NCBI GenBank assembly: GCA_938009235.1 | Contig: CALLIK010000004.1 | Location: 1 to 64,000 of the forward strand | DNA length: 64,000 nt | DNA from: an uncultured Caulobacterales bacterium | GTDB lineage: Bacteria; Pseudomonadota; Alphaproteobacteria; Caulobacterales; Maricaulaceae | Reading direction: 5' to 3' | Shown here: piece after piece, positions 17,195 through 27,189 of the stretch | Position numbering within the stretch: the first letter of the stretch is position 1 | Layout: the number at the start of each line of letters is the position of its first letter | The notes under the pieces: model-generated | Told to the model about the DNA's origin: nothing | What the model saw: only the letters and a program-made list of their open reading frames with translations | The model's database searches: none | Program-made: the position numbers and the translations under genes

Positions 17195-19429
17195 CTAGCG
17201 CCGCTTGCGTTTATGTTTTGCGCCGCGTGACTTATGTGCGCTGGCGCTACGGTGGTTTCGTTTTGGCGCTTTGCCCTTTTCAGGTTTGCTGATCATTTTA
17301 AACATCAACCCGCCTGTGACTGGCGTAGCTTCTTCAAGCTCGACTGTAACGGCGCGGCCAAAGCGGTAGGTGTCGCCACTTTCTGTCCCGATCAGCGCGC
17401 GTTGTTTTTCGTCAAATTGATAGAACTCATGCCCAAGGCCGCGTGCGATGATCAACCCATCTGCGCCTGTTTCGTCCAAGGTGATGAATAGGCCAAAATT
17501 CGTGACACCCGTTATGCGCGCGCCAAATTCTACGCCAACTCTGTCCGCGAGATAAGCCGCGATATAGCGGTCTTTGGCATCGCGTTCGGCGACCATCGCT
17601 TTGCGTTCTGTCGCGGAAATATGTTCGGCGATTTCTTGCAGGCGGGACGCGCTTTCTTTGTCCATCCCGTCGTCGCCTAACTGGAATGCGTCGATCAATG
17701 AACGATGCACGATCAGATCGGCGTAGCGGCGGATAGGCGATGTGAAATGCGCATAGTCCGTCAAGTTCAGGCCGAAATGCCCGCTCTTATCTGTGCTGTA
17801 AACGGCTTGCGATTGACTCCGCAGGACCGCCATGCCGACAGTTTCCGAGAGGTCTTTTTTCACGGCTTGCGCGAGGAGTTTATTCAGGCGCGTAGTCGTG
17901 GCGCGTTCGCCCATGCTGAAACTCATATCGAGGGCAGGGAGGAAATCTGACAAGCCTTTGAGTTTTTCTCCTGACGGCACATCATGGAAGCGGACTATGG
18001 CGGGCGTTTTTGTCTCCGCGAGGCTTTCCGCCGCGCAGACATTGGCTTGCACCATGAACTCTTCGATCAGCTTATGCGCGTCGAAACGATCACGGACAGT
18101 AATGCCGCTGACTTCGCCGTTCTCGTTAATGTGGACACGGCGTTCAGGCAGTTCAATCGCGAGTGGTGCGCGGGTGTCGCGGCCTTTCTTGAGTGTCGCA
18201 TATGCGGCGTAAATATCTTGCAATATATCGAGGACGGGTTCCGCCGCTTCGCCTGCATTGCCTTCAAACGCCTCTTGGGCCTGCCCATAGGTCAAGCGTG
18301 CGTGGCTGCGCATCATGCCGCGTTTGAACGTATGTTTGCGCTTCATGCCCGTCTTATCGAACACCATGCGAACGGCCATACAGGCGCGGTCTTCATTAGG
18401 GCGCAGTGAGCAAAGATTAGACGACAGCTCATGCGGCAACATCGGGACAACAACATCAGGCAGATAGACAGAATTGCCTCGCTCTCGGGCTTCTACGTCT
18501 AGTGCAGAGCCAGGCGTGACAAAGGCCGATACATCGGCAATCGCAACCCAACACACCCAACCGTCGACATTGTCAGGGTCTTTGTCGAGATGAGCGAAGA
18601 TCGCATCATCAAAGTCTTTGGCGTCAACAGGGTCAATCGTGATGAGCGGTAGGTCGCGCAGATCTTCGCGCGCGCCTTCGATCTTCGGTAGCTTCAGGGC
18701 TTTTGCTTGGTCCGTGACTTCGTCCGGGAAGATAACGCGAATGTCGTTTTCATTCAGGCTGATAAGGGAGGCCGATTTGCCACCTTTGGCCGAACCGATA
18801 ATTTCAGTGATATTCGCAATGCGCAAATCGCCTTGGTTTTTACGGCTGGCTTGGAACCAGACGAGGTCTTGGTCTTCTGCTTCGTCTGGAACGCTCGCAG
18901 GTTTGTAATCGTGACGAACTTTTTTCGAGACAGGTTGAATGCGCCATCCGCGTCCGCCTTTATAGAGCACGCCAAGGTTTGCAGACGGCCCAGAGCCGAG
19001 CTTCTTCATCACGGTCGCAACGGGTTCACCATTGTCGCGGACTTTGATGCGGCACAGGGCGCGGTCGCCGACTTTTAGTGTGTCACGGTTGCTACGGCTG
19101 CCGCGTTTCTTATCGCGGTTGGCCGTGTCAAAAATCAGGAGCTGCGGCGGGTTGCCTTCGCCTTTCCAAGTCTCTGGTTCGCCGATCAGATCACCGTCAT
19201 CAATCTTAGTCGCCTTGATGACCATAACGCCGGGCAGGGCGTCGGATTCGCGATAGGTCTTGCGGCTGGAGATAATGATCGCGCCGTCTTCGACGAGCTG
19301 CCGCAGGAGTTGACGTAACTCACGGCGGTCCTCACCTTTCACACCCATCGCGCGGGCGAGTTTTTTATTGTCGTAAAAGTCAGGACGGGTTTTGATTTCG
19401 TCTAGGATATTGTGGCGCGTAAGTTTCAT
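17195..19429 (-). CDS. rnr: Ribonuclease R
   Basis: 744 aa 3'-to-5' exoribonuclease for structured RNA. N-terminal winged-helix/cold-shock region, central RNB domain with the metal-binding motif PVDAKDFDDAIF, then SGHFGLNLTDYAHFTSPIRRYADL (RNA-contact region typical of RNase R/II), an S1 domain (GVEFGARITGVTNFGLFITL) and a Lys/Arg-rich tail (RGAKHKRKRR). Somewhat shorter than E. coli RNase R (813 aa), as usual in Alphaproteobacteria. It lies downstream of topA, separated by a terminator hairpin. Confidence 0.96.
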   Translation of the reverse strand: MKLTRHNILDEIKTRPDFYDNKKLARAMGVKGEDRRELRQLLRQLVEDGAIIISSRKTYRESDALPGVMVIKATKIDDGDLIGEPETWKGEGNPPQLLIFDTANRDKKRGSRSNRDTLKVGDRALCRIKVRDNGEPVATVMKKLGSGPSANLGVLYKGGRGWRIQPVSKKVRHDYKPASVPDEAEDQDLVWFQASRKNQGDLRIANITEIIGSAKGGKSASLISLNENDIRVIFPDEVTDQAKALKLPKIEGAREDLRDLPLITIDPVDAKDFDDAIFAHLDKDPDNVDGWVCWVAIADVSAFVTPGSALDVEARERGNSVYLPDVVVPMLPHELSSNLCSLRPNEDRACMAVRMVFDKTGMKRKHTFKRGMMRSHARLTYGQAQEAFEGNAGEAAEPVLDILQDIYAAYATLKKGRDTRAPLAIELPERRVHINENGEVSGITVRDRFDAHKLIEEFMVQANVCAAESLAETKTPAIVRFHDVPSGEKLKGLSDFLPALDMSFSMGERATTTRLNKLLAQAVKKDLSETVGMAVLRSQSQAVYSTDKSGHFGLNLTDYAHFTSPIRRYADLIVHRSLIDAFQLGDDGMDKESASRLQEIAEHISATERKAMVAERDAKDRYIAAYLADRVGVEFGARITGVTNFGLFITLDETGADGLIIARGLGHEFYQFDEKQRALIGTESGDTYRFGRAVTVELEEATPVTGGLMFKMISKPEKGKAPKRNHRSASAHKSRGAKHKRKRR

Positions 19430-19490
19430 GCTACGGCCATCGGCTTATGCAGGGCAAACGTCAAGTGAGGTGGGATGTAGCGGGTCATAT

Positions 19491-19528
19491 GAAAAAAGGC
19501 GGCGAACAGGGTTTTTCTGTTCACCGCC
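19491..19528 (-). terminator. Rho-independent terminator downstream of topA
   Basis: On the minus strand GGCGGTGAACAG and CTGTTCGCCGCC form a 12-bp stem (one mismatch) followed by TTTTTT. A second hairpin (GATCACC/GGTGATC, 19548-19568) lies between it and the topA stop codon. It probably limits read-through from topA into rnr. Confidence 0.75.
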
Positions 19529-19581
19529 TTCTTATTCAAATGCATACGATCACCTTGAAACGGTGATCATCAAAGAGGGGA

Positions 19582-22218
19582 CTATTCGTCCGCCTCTAGG
19601 GTATCCGCCGCAGGTTTTTTAGCCGTAGGCTTTTTCTTAGCAGCGGGTTTCTTTTTAGCCGCAGGTTTCTTCTTTGCGGCTGGCTTCTTTTTCGCTGCTG
19701 GTTTTTTCTTGGCCGCAGCTTTTTTCTTCTTCGGAGCCTTCGCTTCTTTCGCTGCGATATATTCTAGTGCCATTTCGACAGTGACCTCTTGTGGGTCTTG
19801 GCCCTTCGGGATCGTCGCGTTGACTTTTTCGTATTTCACATAGGCGCCATATTTGCCTTCCATAATGGAAAGCGGCTTCTCTGTCTTTGGATGTTTGCCT
19901 AGGTCTTTGACGACCTTGCCGCCGCGTCCACGGCCAGGGTTGGCACGTTTATCCGCAATGCGAGAGACAGCTTCATTCATACCGAGCGTGAACATCTCGT
20001 CAGTTTCTTTGAGGCTTACATAGGTCGTGTTATGTTTGATGTAAGGACCAAAGCGGCCGAGCGCGGTGATGATCTGGTTGCCGTCTTCTGGATGGCTACC
20101 GATTTTACGCGGTAGGTTGATGAGCATGATACCTTTTTCGAGGTCCATGTCGTCGTATGGCCATGTCTTCGGCAGACTTGTGCGCTTTGGTTTTTTCTCC
20201 GTTTCCATTTCCACATAGGGGCCGAAACGACCTGTTTTAAGAACGATATCTTTTTCAGTCTCAGGATGCGGGCCGAGGAGCTTGTCTTCGGCGGTGGAGT
20301 CAGGTGAATCGCTACCGAATGGGCGCGTCATCTTACACTCAGGGTAGTTCGAACAGCCAACGAAGGCACCGAATTTACCGAGCTTGAGAGAGAGCTGACC
20401 TTCTTCGCATTTAGGGCATTTGCGCGGGTCGCTGCCGTCTTCTTTTTCAGGGAAGACGATTGTTTTAAGCGAAACATTGAGCGCGTCTAGGACGTGCGTG
20501 ATGCGCAATTCTTTTGTGCCGTCAATGGTTGCGGAAAACTCGGTCCAGAAATCACCGAGAAGTTTCAACCAATCGAGGTCGCCCGCAGAGACTTTATCGA
20601 GCTGCTCTTCCATGTTGGCCGTGTAGTTATACTGGACATATTTCGTGAAAAACTCTTCCAAGAAAGCTGTCAGAAGGCGGCCTTTATCGGACGGTGTGAA
20701 GCGGCGCTTTTCTAGCTCCACATAACCACGGTCTTGAAGCACTTTGAGGATAGACGCGTAAGTTGATGGACGGCCAATGCCTAGTTCTTCCATACGCTTA
20801 ACGAGGGACGCTTCAGAATAACGCGGCGGTGGTTGCGTGAAATGCTGAACGGCTTCGATGTCTTTTGATGTGAGGGATTGTCCTGCTTCAACAGCCGGCA
20901 GGTCAGTGTCTTTTTCGTCGCCTTCGTCTTTTTTAGCTTGAGTTTCCTCATAGAGCTTCAGGAAACCATCAAAGCGCACGACTTGTCCTGTGGCGCGGAG
21001 GCCGACAGTATTGGCGTTATCTTCAATTGTGATCGTTGTGCGTTCCAACATCGCGGAGGACATTTGCGACGCCATGGCGCGTTTCCAAATCAGCTCATAC
21101 AGCTTCTTCATATCCCCAGACAGGCTGAGGGAAGCGGGCGTGCGGTCAAAACCAGTGGGGCGGATAGCTTCATGGGCCTCCTGCGCATTTTTGGCTTTGG
21201 TCTTATAAACACGATGCTGTTTAGGCAGGTAGCTCTCGCCATATTCGCTTTGGATCGTGGCGCGGCAATCGCTGATGGCTTCGCCAATCATGCTGATACC
21301 ATCGGTACGCATATAGGTAATGAGGCCAGTGGTCTCGCCGCCAATGTCGACACCTTCATAAAGGCGCTGTGCGGTCTGCATGGTTTGCGTCGCCGAGAAG
21401 CCAAGTTTCCGTGAGGCTTCCTGCTGCAACGTCGATGTCATAAATGGCGCGGATGGATTGCGCGTGAGGGGCTTGGCCTCAACCTTTGTGATGGAGAGGT
21501 TCGCGGCGGTCACGGCGGCTTTCGCCTTCATCGCCAAGTCTTCATTGTTCAGTGAGAACTTATCTAGCTTGTCGCCATTTAACGACACGAGGCGCGCAGG
21601 GAAATTCCCTTTGGCGGCTGTCATCACGCCCGCAACAGACCAATATTCACGATTATCGAATTGCTCGATCTCAGTTTCGCGTTCCGTAATCAGCTTAAGC
21701 GCAACGGATTGCACACGGCCCGCAGACCGAGCACCTGGGAGCTTACGCCACAGCACAGGGGAGAGCGTAAAGCCCACAAGATAATCAAGCGCGCGGCGCG
21801 CAAGGTAGGCGTCGACAAGTTCTTGATCAAGTTGACGCGGGTTCGCGATGGCTTCGGTAACAGATTTCTTCGTGATCGCGTTAAAGACGACGCGCTCTAC
21901 GGGTTTGCCTTTGAAGGACTTCTTTTTGGAGAGAACTTCAAGGAGATGCCACGAAATCGCTTCACCTTCGCGATCCGGATCGGTCGCGAGAATGAGTTTG
22001 TCAGCTTTGGCGAGAGCGACATCAATATCTTTGATCCGCTTCTTGGATTGCGTGTCCACGTTCCAGCTCATCGCGAAGTTATTCTCTGGATCAACGGACC
22101 CGTTTTTGGACGGAAGGTCTCGAACATGACCAAAACTCGCGAGGACTTTATAGTCCTTACCGAGGTATTTCTCGATGGTCTTGGCCTTGGCGGGTGACTC
22201 GACGATGACAAGATTCAT
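19582..22218 (-). CDS. topA: DNA topoisomerase I
   Basis: 878 aa from the ATG at 22218 (MNLVIVESPAKAKTIEKYLG), the canonical TopA start; the track ORF adds 11 residues. TOPRIM domain with DPDREGEAISWHL, active-site Tyr in LITYMRTDG, a C-terminal zinc ribbon (CPKCEEGQLS ... GCSNYPEC), and several topo C-terminal repeats (GRFGPYVE, GRFGPYIK, GKYGAYVK). The tail is a lysine/alanine repeat (KKKPAAKKKPAAKKK) of the kind that aids DNA binding in alpha- and actinobacterial TopA. Relaxes negative supercoils. Confidence 0.97.
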   Translation of the reverse strand: MNLVIVESPAKAKTIEKYLGKDYKVLASFGHVRDLPSKNGSVDPENNFAMSWNVDTQSKKRIKDIDVALAKADKLILATDPDREGEAISWHLLEVLSKKKSFKGKPVERVVFNAITKKSVTEAIANPRQLDQELVDAYLARRALDYLVGFTLSPVLWRKLPGARSAGRVQSVALKLITERETEIEQFDNREYWSVAGVMTAAKGNFPARLVSLNGDKLDKFSLNNEDLAMKAKAAVTAANLSITKVEAKPLTRNPSAPFMTSTLQQEASRKLGFSATQTMQTAQRLYEGVDIGGETTGLITYMRTDGISMIGEAISDCRATIQSEYGESYLPKQHRVYKTKAKNAQEAHEAIRPTGFDRTPASLSLSGDMKKLYELIWKRAMASQMSSAMLERTTITIEDNANTVGLRATGQVVRFDGFLKLYEETQAKKDEGDEKDTDLPAVEAGQSLTSKDIEAVQHFTQPPPRYSEASLVKRMEELGIGRPSTYASILKVLQDRGYVELEKRRFTPSDKGRLLTAFLEEFFTKYVQYNYTANMEEQLDKVSAGDLDWLKLLGDFWTEFSATIDGTKELRITHVLDALNVSLKTIVFPEKEDGSDPRKCPKCEEGQLSLKLGKFGAFVGCSNYPECKMTRPFGSDSPDSTAEDKLLGPHPETEKDIVLKTGRFGPYVEMETEKKPKRTSLPKTWPYDDMDLEKGIMLINLPRKIGSHPEDGNQIITALGRFGPYIKHNTTYVSLKETDEMFTLGMNEAVSRIADKRANPGRGRGGKVVKDLGKHPKTEKPLSIMEGKYGAYVKYEKVNATIPKGQDPQEVTVEMALEYIAAKEAKAPKKKKAAAKKKPAAKKKPAAKKKPAAKKKPAAKKKPTAKKPAADTLEADE

Positions 22219-22408
22219 TACATACTCTGTATTAGTAGTGAGGCGCGGCATTTGGGCGAGCGACTAAATAATGTCAACAGTGACACACAATTGAGGCATA
22301 TTGAAACCTATCTGCGGTTTAGGCTAGTTTCATATATATAAGGTTCACATTTATTAAGAGTTTATTAGTTTGCGCAACCTTAAAGTGAGTGCAGGAGAGG
22401 GCAAAACT

Positions 22409-22606
22409 ATGGGCATGCAAAGAGAATTAATCGAAGACGTTGTATTCAGCGTAAAGGCAGAGGAAGTGCCATCTGCTTTCGCGACTGAGACGGGTAGCTA
22501 TATTGCTGATCTCTTAGGGGAGCTTCAGATAATATCGAAAATCAGCGGAATGACCGTTCTGTCTGAGGATATACAGGGATTGCTGTCGAAGCATACGCCT
22601 TCATAG
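22409..22606 (+). CDS. Small conserved-looking hypothetical protein
   Basis: 65 aa from the ATG at 22409, with AGGAGAGGG upstream; the track start lacks this support. Soluble, acidic: QRELIEDVVFSVKAEEVPSAFATETGSYIADLLGEL. Predicted helical with no signal, membrane segment or cysteines. Not recognised. It is transcribed divergently from topA, sharing an A/T-rich promoter region (22252-22408). Confidence 0.6.
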   Translation: MGMQRELIEDVVFSVKAEEVPSAFATETGSYIADLLGELQIISKISGMTVLSEDIQGLLSKHTPS

Positions 22607-22632
22607 TTAAACCAAGGTCTATATTATAGGCT

Positions 22633-23733
22633 TTAGGCTACACTTATACGGCCATCGGGCTCTACATTCGCATGGCCATTCAACTCAATCTCCAAAAGGG
22701 CTGCGGTAACAATCGACACAGGCAGGCCAGACGCGCGGATGATGTCATCCCGCGGAGTTGGCGTTGGGGACAATAGGTCTCTAACCACACCGATGGCTTT
22801 ATCTATGTCCGCTTTTGCACCTGTCGCGTCGAAAGGTGCGCCTTCATAAGGCGTACGAGGCTCTTCGACCCCAAGAGACCGTAGGCTTTCCAATACATTC
22901 ACTACATCTTCAGCGGATTCTATCAGATGTGCGCCTTGACGAATGAGGCGGTTACAGCCTTTCGTTCGTGGGTCGAGGGGTGAACCGGGAGCAGCCATAA
23001 CTTCGCGGTTCTGTTCCAAGGCGTAACGCGCCGTAATCAATGTGCCTGACCGTTCTGCGGCTTCGATCACGACAACGCCGCGTGATAATCCAGAAATGAT
23101 ACGATTGCGGCGCGGGAAATCGCGGGCCGAGGCTCTGTATCCTAACGGGCTCTCGCTGACGATGGCTCCCGTTTTTGCCATTCGAGCGTGAAGTTCTGCA
23201 TTTTCTCGCGGGTAAATATGATCCACACCGCCGCCCAAAACCGCGACGGTTCCAGTCTCTATTGCGCCGTGATGCGCGGCGGAGTCTATCCCGCGCGCAA
23301 GGCCCGAAACAACAGTGTATCCCGCTTGCCCAAGTTCTGTAGCGAGGCCGCCTGCAAAACGTTGCCCTATAGCGGAGGCATTTCGAGACCCGATGATCGC
23401 GACACATGGTTTATGCAAAAGGGACAACTGGCCCATGACGGAAATGACTGGCGGCGCTGGGTCGAGGGCCCGTAAATATTTAGGGTAATCTGGTTCTATG
23501 GCGCAAATCAGACGTACGCCCATGCGGTCCGCATAGTCCATTTCAGCTTCGACTTGTTCCGCGCTTGGAGGACGAATTTCCTTCTTGCGGATCAGCGATG
23601 GGAGCTCGTCTAAGGCCGTTGCCGCATCTCCATAGCGGTTGATGAGGTCGCGAAAGGACACGGGTCCGACATTTTGTGTGCGAATGAGGCGAAGCCAATC
23701 GCGCCGTTCAGTAAAACTAAGCTCGCGGGGCAT
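22633..23733 (-). CDS. dprA: DNA-processing protein DprA
   Basis: 366 aa from the ATG at 23733; the track uses a GTG 14 codons upstream that overlaps plsY, and either is possible. N-terminal helical domain (FTERRDWLRLIRTQNVGP), Rossmann core with VAIIGSRNASAIGQRFAG, VVSGLARGIDSAAHHGAI, VLGGGVDHIYPREN and SGTLITARYALEQNREVMA, and a C-terminal winged helix. Loads RecA on incoming single-stranded DNA during natural transformation. It follows plsY by 7 nt in the usual alphaproteobacterial plsY-dprA-topA order. Confidence 0.95.
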   Translation of the reverse strand: MPRELSFTERRDWLRLIRTQNVGPVSFRDLINRYGDAATALDELPSLIRKKEIRPPSAEQVEAEMDYADRMGVRLICAIEPDYPKYLRALDPAPPVISVMGQLSLLHKPCVAIIGSRNASAIGQRFAGGLATELGQAGYTVVSGLARGIDSAAHHGAIETGTVAVLGGGVDHIYPRENAELHARMAKTGAIVSESPLGYRASARDFPRRNRIISGLSRGVVVIEAAERSGTLITARYALEQNREVMAAPGSPLDPRTKGCNRLIRQGAHLIESAEDVVNVLESLRSLGVEEPRTPYEGAPFDATGAKADIDKAIGVVRDLLSPTPTPRDDIIRASGLPVSIVTAALLEIELNGHANVEPDGRISVA

Positions 23734-23740
23734 AGTCGTC

Positions 23741-24343
23741 TTAGCTCTTTTGACCAATTTTTGTTTCTTCACCACGGCGGAGGCGGTTGATGTTCTCGCG
23801 GTGTCGCCAAAGGATGACCGCCGACATAAATCCAGCCATGACGCCAGCGCCTTGCGGGAAGACTATAACCCCTACGAGGCTTGTGACCACACAGGCGATC
23901 AATGCGCCCAGTGAAGAGTATTTCGTCACAACCGCCGTCATGAGCCAGATGCCCGCCGCGACGAGACCGAGTGGCCAGACGAGGGCGAAGAGACCGCCGA
24001 AGAATGTTGCAACACCTTTGCCGCCCTTAAATCCGAGCCAAACAGGATAACAATGACCGATCAGGGCTGCGGCTGCGGCAATGTAACCAAATGGCAGGCC
24101 AAGCCAGTTTTGAATGAGCCATCCAGTAAGGCCTGCTTTCGCGCCGTCTAAAATGAGGGTCAGTAAAGCAATGTCCTTTCGGCCCGTCCGCAGAACATTC
24201 GTTGCGCCAATGTTGCCTGAGCCAATTTTGCGGATGTCGCCTTGGCCAGTGGCTTTTGCCAAGAGGAGGCCAAATGGAATCGAGCCTGCGAGATACCCAA
24301 TCGCGAGAGCCATGAGCCAATATGTTATTTGTTGCGTTGCCAT
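23741..24343 (-). CDS. plsY: Acyl-phosphate glycerol-3-phosphate acyltransferase
   Basis: 200 aa, five hydrophobic segments. The conserved PlsY loops are present: GSGNIGATNVLR (about residue 42) and GFKGGKGVATFFG (about 108). It transfers the acyl group from acyl-phosphate to glycerol-3-phosphate in the inner membrane, the first step of phospholipid synthesis. First gene of a likely operon with dprA. Confidence 0.95.
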   Translation of the reverse strand: MATQQITYWLMALAIGYLAGSIPFGLLLAKATGQGDIRKIGSGNIGATNVLRTGRKDIALLTLILDGAKAGLTGWLIQNWLGLPFGYIAAAAALIGHCYPVWLGFKGGKGVATFFGGLFALVWPLGLVAAGIWLMTAVVTKYSSLGALIACVVTSLVGVIVFPQGAGVMAGFMSAVILWRHRENINRLRRGEETKIGQKS

Positions 24344-24403
24344 GCTTTCATGTGCCGCAGCTAGACGCAGCTGTAAAGCAATGTAAGGCGTTTTACGCGG
24401 GGC

Positions 24404-25417
24404 TTATGCGGCCTTCGTAAGCCTTGTGAGTTTGTCTTTGATATCCATCGTTAGCTCTAGGGACCGCAACCGCGCGCTCTGGTCGTGGAAGTTTTTGGCG
24501 ATGATGATTTCGTCAGGTTTCACGAGGTCATTAAAGACAGAGAGGCGTTCGGCGACTGTCTCTACTGTGCCGACGGCGCTGACTTGCAGCATGGATTGGA
24601 TCTGCGCGGCGAGATGGGCGGGGACTTCGTAGTTTTCCACAGGGCGGCGCGCGAGGCCACGTTGATTGGTCATTATGCCAACAAAGGCCTGAACGAGTGT
24701 TGAGAAGTGAAAATGAGCCTCTGCGTCCGTGTCGGCGGCAAAGACATTACACGCCATCATAAAGTAGGGCGCGTCCAAGTGCCGTGAGGGTTTGAAATCA
24801 CGGCGGTATATCTCTGCGGCCTGAAGCAAGTGACTTGGCGCGAAATGCGAGGCGAACGCATAGGGTAGGCCAAGCTGGGCTGCGAGTTGCGCCCCAAATA
24901 GGCTAGAGCCGAGTATCCAGACTGGCACGCCTGTGCCTTCACCAGGGATAGCGCGCACGCCCGATGCTGTCGTGTCCTCAGGCTTGGATAAATAATGGAT
25001 GAGTTCTTGGACGTCATTCGGGAAGCTATTGGCGGCTTGCTCGTAATCTTTACGCAAGGCGCGGATGACGCCCATATCTCCGCCGGGTGCGCGGCCAAGA
25101 CCAAGGTCAATGCGTCCGGGGTGGAGTGTTGCCAAGGTGCCGAATTGTTCAGCAATCAGCAACGGCGCATGATTAGGCAGCATAACGCCGCCAGAGCCTA
25201 AGCGTATCGTTTTCGTCTGAGCAGCAACATGGGCGATCAAAACGGATGTCGCGGAGCTGGCAACACCCGGAATGTTGTGGTGTTCCGCATACCACACGCG
25301 GTTGAAGCCGAGGGCCTCAGCCTTCTGCGCAAGCCCGACGCTGCCCGCAAAGCTGTCTGCGGCTGTACCGCCCTCGACAATTTGGGCGAGATCAAGGATC
25401 GAAAAAGGGACATTCAT
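24404..25417 (-). CDS. Luciferase-like flavin-dependent oxidoreductase
   Basis: 337 aa TIM-barrel protein of the LLM class. [67 protein letters not shown] and [16 protein letters not shown] are the family hallmarks (group similar to E. coli YhbW). Likely FMNH2- or F420-dependent; substrate unknown. Monocistronic by context. Confidence 0.88.
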   Translation of the reverse strand: MNVPFSILDLAQIVEGGTAADSFAGSVGLAQKAEALGFNRVWYAEHHNIPGVASSATSVLIAHVAAQTKTIRLGSGGVMLPNHAPLLIAEQFGTLATLHPGRIDLGLGRAPGGDMGVIRALRKDYEQAANSFPNDVQELIHYLSKPEDTTASGVRAIPGEGTGVPVWILGSSLFGAQLAAQLGLPYAFASHFAPSHLLQAAEIYRRDFKPSRHLDAPYFMMACNVFAADTDAEAHFHFSTLVQAFVGIMTNQRGLARRPVENYEVPAHLAAQIQSMLQVSAVGTVETVAERLSVFNDLVKPDEIIIAKNFHDQSARLRSLELTMDIKDKLTRLTKAA

Positions 25418-25712
25418 GTCAATTTATTACGGTGGTTGCATGTTGTTTGGCAAGTCACTGTTCGATTCGTCACTTTTAAGAGGAGCTATTTAGCGTTGTT
25501 TCAATGTCACGATTTTGGGCGTGGTCTAATACTATAGTTTCTAATGGTTAGCAGGCAATGATTTGGTCAAATGTAAAAATAATTACACTTTGTTAAGAAA
25601 TGTCAGTTGAAATTCATTTTGGCTGCCCTTAGTCAAAAAAAGATGACGGTGGTAAAGTCAAAACTAATACCTCGTCGCGCTTAACTGAAGGCCTCATTGA
25701 GGTAAGATTCGC

Positions 25713-26114
25713 ATGACTGATGAAATTACGAGTGAGTTAGAAGTTGAGCTTCATGACGTCTTTTATGTCACTCAAGTTACACGGGACACGCCAATTGAAG
25801 CGGTTGTGGGCGCTGACATGGTCCGCATGGATCCAGGTAAAGACTCGCAAACACATCGCCATAATTTCAGCGAAACTGTTTTGTTTTTCTCAAGTGGCAA
25901 GGCGACTGTATTCGTGAATGATGTCCCGCATAGTGTCTGTGCAGGGGACCGCTTGCTGATTGGTAAGGCTGAGTTTCATAGTGTTTCAACACCAGAGGAT
26001 AGTGGATGCGAGTTTTTATCCGTACAAACTCCGCCTATTCTAACGAAGGCATCGGGCTTTAGAGATTTAGAGACACGCGAAGAGGCCGCAGCGAACACGC
26101 AATCTAACGCCTAA
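25713..26114 (+). CDS. Cupin-domain protein
   Basis: 133 aa single cupin. Motif 1 is partly degenerate: HRHNFSETVLFFSSGKATVFVND. Motif 2 is GDRLLIGKAEFHSVST with one His. With two His, one Glu and a third His, a metal site is possible. Small soluble cytoplasmic protein; role unknown. The 295-bp region upstream (25418-25712) shows no gene. Confidence 0.7.
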   Translation: MTDEITSELEVELHDVFYVTQVTRDTPIEAVVGADMVRMDPGKDSQTHRHNFSETVLFFSSGKATVFVNDVPHSVCAGDRLLIGKAEFHSVSTPEDSGCEFLSVQTPPILTKASGFRDLETREEAAANTQSNA

Positions 26115-26231
26115 TTACTAGGCCAAATGATCGCATATAGACTATTTGTGCTGAGACTCGCTTAAACAATGCTTGTGGTGAAGCGTCTTCATTTCCGTAT
26201 ATTTATTGGAATTAATAAGAGAAGAAAAAAA

Positions 26232-26305
26232 TGGAGGTACCACCCGGAATCGAACCGGGGTACACGGATTTGCAATCCGGTGCGTGACCACTCCGCCATG
26301 GTACC
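26232..26305 (-). tRNA. tRNA-Cys (GCA)
   Basis: The minus strand reads GGTACCA ... TGGTACC + T + CCA, giving a 7-bp acceptor stem, a U discriminator as in tRNA-Cys and an encoded CCA. The anticodon arm CGGATTGCAAATCCG has anticodon GCA; the T-arm is CCCGGTTCGATTCCGGG. 74 nt including CCA. Confidence 0.97.
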
Positions 26306-26430
26306 TCGAGCGGTGGAAGCGGTGCTATAATCATAAGGTCTGCTGCCCGCAATAGCTGATTGCGGTGTTCGCATACGAAGGTTATAGCGCATCAACAGTT
26401 TACACTTTATATTTCGCGAGTTTTACCTTG

Positions 26431-27084
26431 ATGACTGATTTTTCTGTTGCCCGTGATGCCATGGTCGAGTCCCAAATTCGTACGTCTGATGTCACTGATC
26501 TGGGGCTATTGGCGGCCTTTAGAACGACTCCACGTGAGATTTTTGTACCGACGGCCCGAAAGGCCCTTTCATATTCGGATCGACATATTGAAACGGATGA
26601 AGCGCGAACAATGCTCGCGCCGCGTGATTTGGCGAAAATGATACAAGCTGCCGATGTCAAAACTAGTGATGTTGTTTTAGATATTGGATGTGGCCGCGGC
26701 TATTCGACGGCCATTCTGGCGCAGTTGGCGGAAACTGTAGTTGGGCTTGAAATATCTGAGCGTGCGGTGGCGCTTGCGACTGAATTGCTCGTGGATGCAG
26801 ATGTTTCCAATGCGGCGGTTGTTCAAGGCGATCTGAAATCTGGTGCGGCTGAACATGGCCCTTTCAACGTCATTTTCGTTGGTGCAGCCGTGTCGGCCGC
26901 TCATAAGCAATGGTTCTCGCAAATGGCGAATGGTGGGCGTTTGGTCTGCATCACGCAAAATGGTCCCATGGGACGTGTAAGTGTTTTTACAAAATCTGGT
27001 GATACGATTGGTGAACGCGTCGTCTTTGACGCCAGCGCACCATATTTACCTGGGTTCGAGCCAAAGGCCGAATTTGTATTCTAG
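26431..27084 (+). CDS. pcm: Protein-L-isoaspartate O-methyltransferase family protein
   Basis: 217 aa from the ATG at 26431 (MTDFSVARDAMVESQIRTS), the start typical of this alphaproteobacterial subgroup. SAM motif I is VVLDIGCGRGYSTAILAQL; the N-terminal RTTPREIFVPTARKALSYSD and TMLAPRDLAKM correspond to the PCMT substrate region. It would methylate isoaspartyl residues for repair of damaged proteins, although this subgroup lacks some residues of classical Pcm. It heads the pcm-tolC-popZ-valS block. Confidence 0.85.
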   Translation: MTDFSVARDAMVESQIRTSDVTDLGLLAAFRTTPREIFVPTARKALSYSDRHIETDEARTMLAPRDLAKMIQAADVKTSDVVLDIGCGRGYSTAILAQLAETVVGLEISERAVALATELLVDADVSNAAVVQGDLKSGAAEHGPFNVIFVGAAVSAAHKQWFSQMANGGRLVCITQNGPMGRVSVFTKSGDTIGERVVFDASAPYLPGFEPKAEFVF

Positions 27085-27189
27085 CTAGCACTTGCAATTT
27101 TGCATGGCGGTTGGCCTACCATTGGCGGGTTTCGTTTTAGCGCGGTGTCCCTTAGGGAACGACTCTCATTTGACTGACGGGACAACGTT

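Noticed and set aside
19548-19568. GATCACC/GGTGATC hairpin as an independent regulatory element
   Set aside because: It directly follows the topA stop and precedes the real terminator; probably just part of the 3' end.
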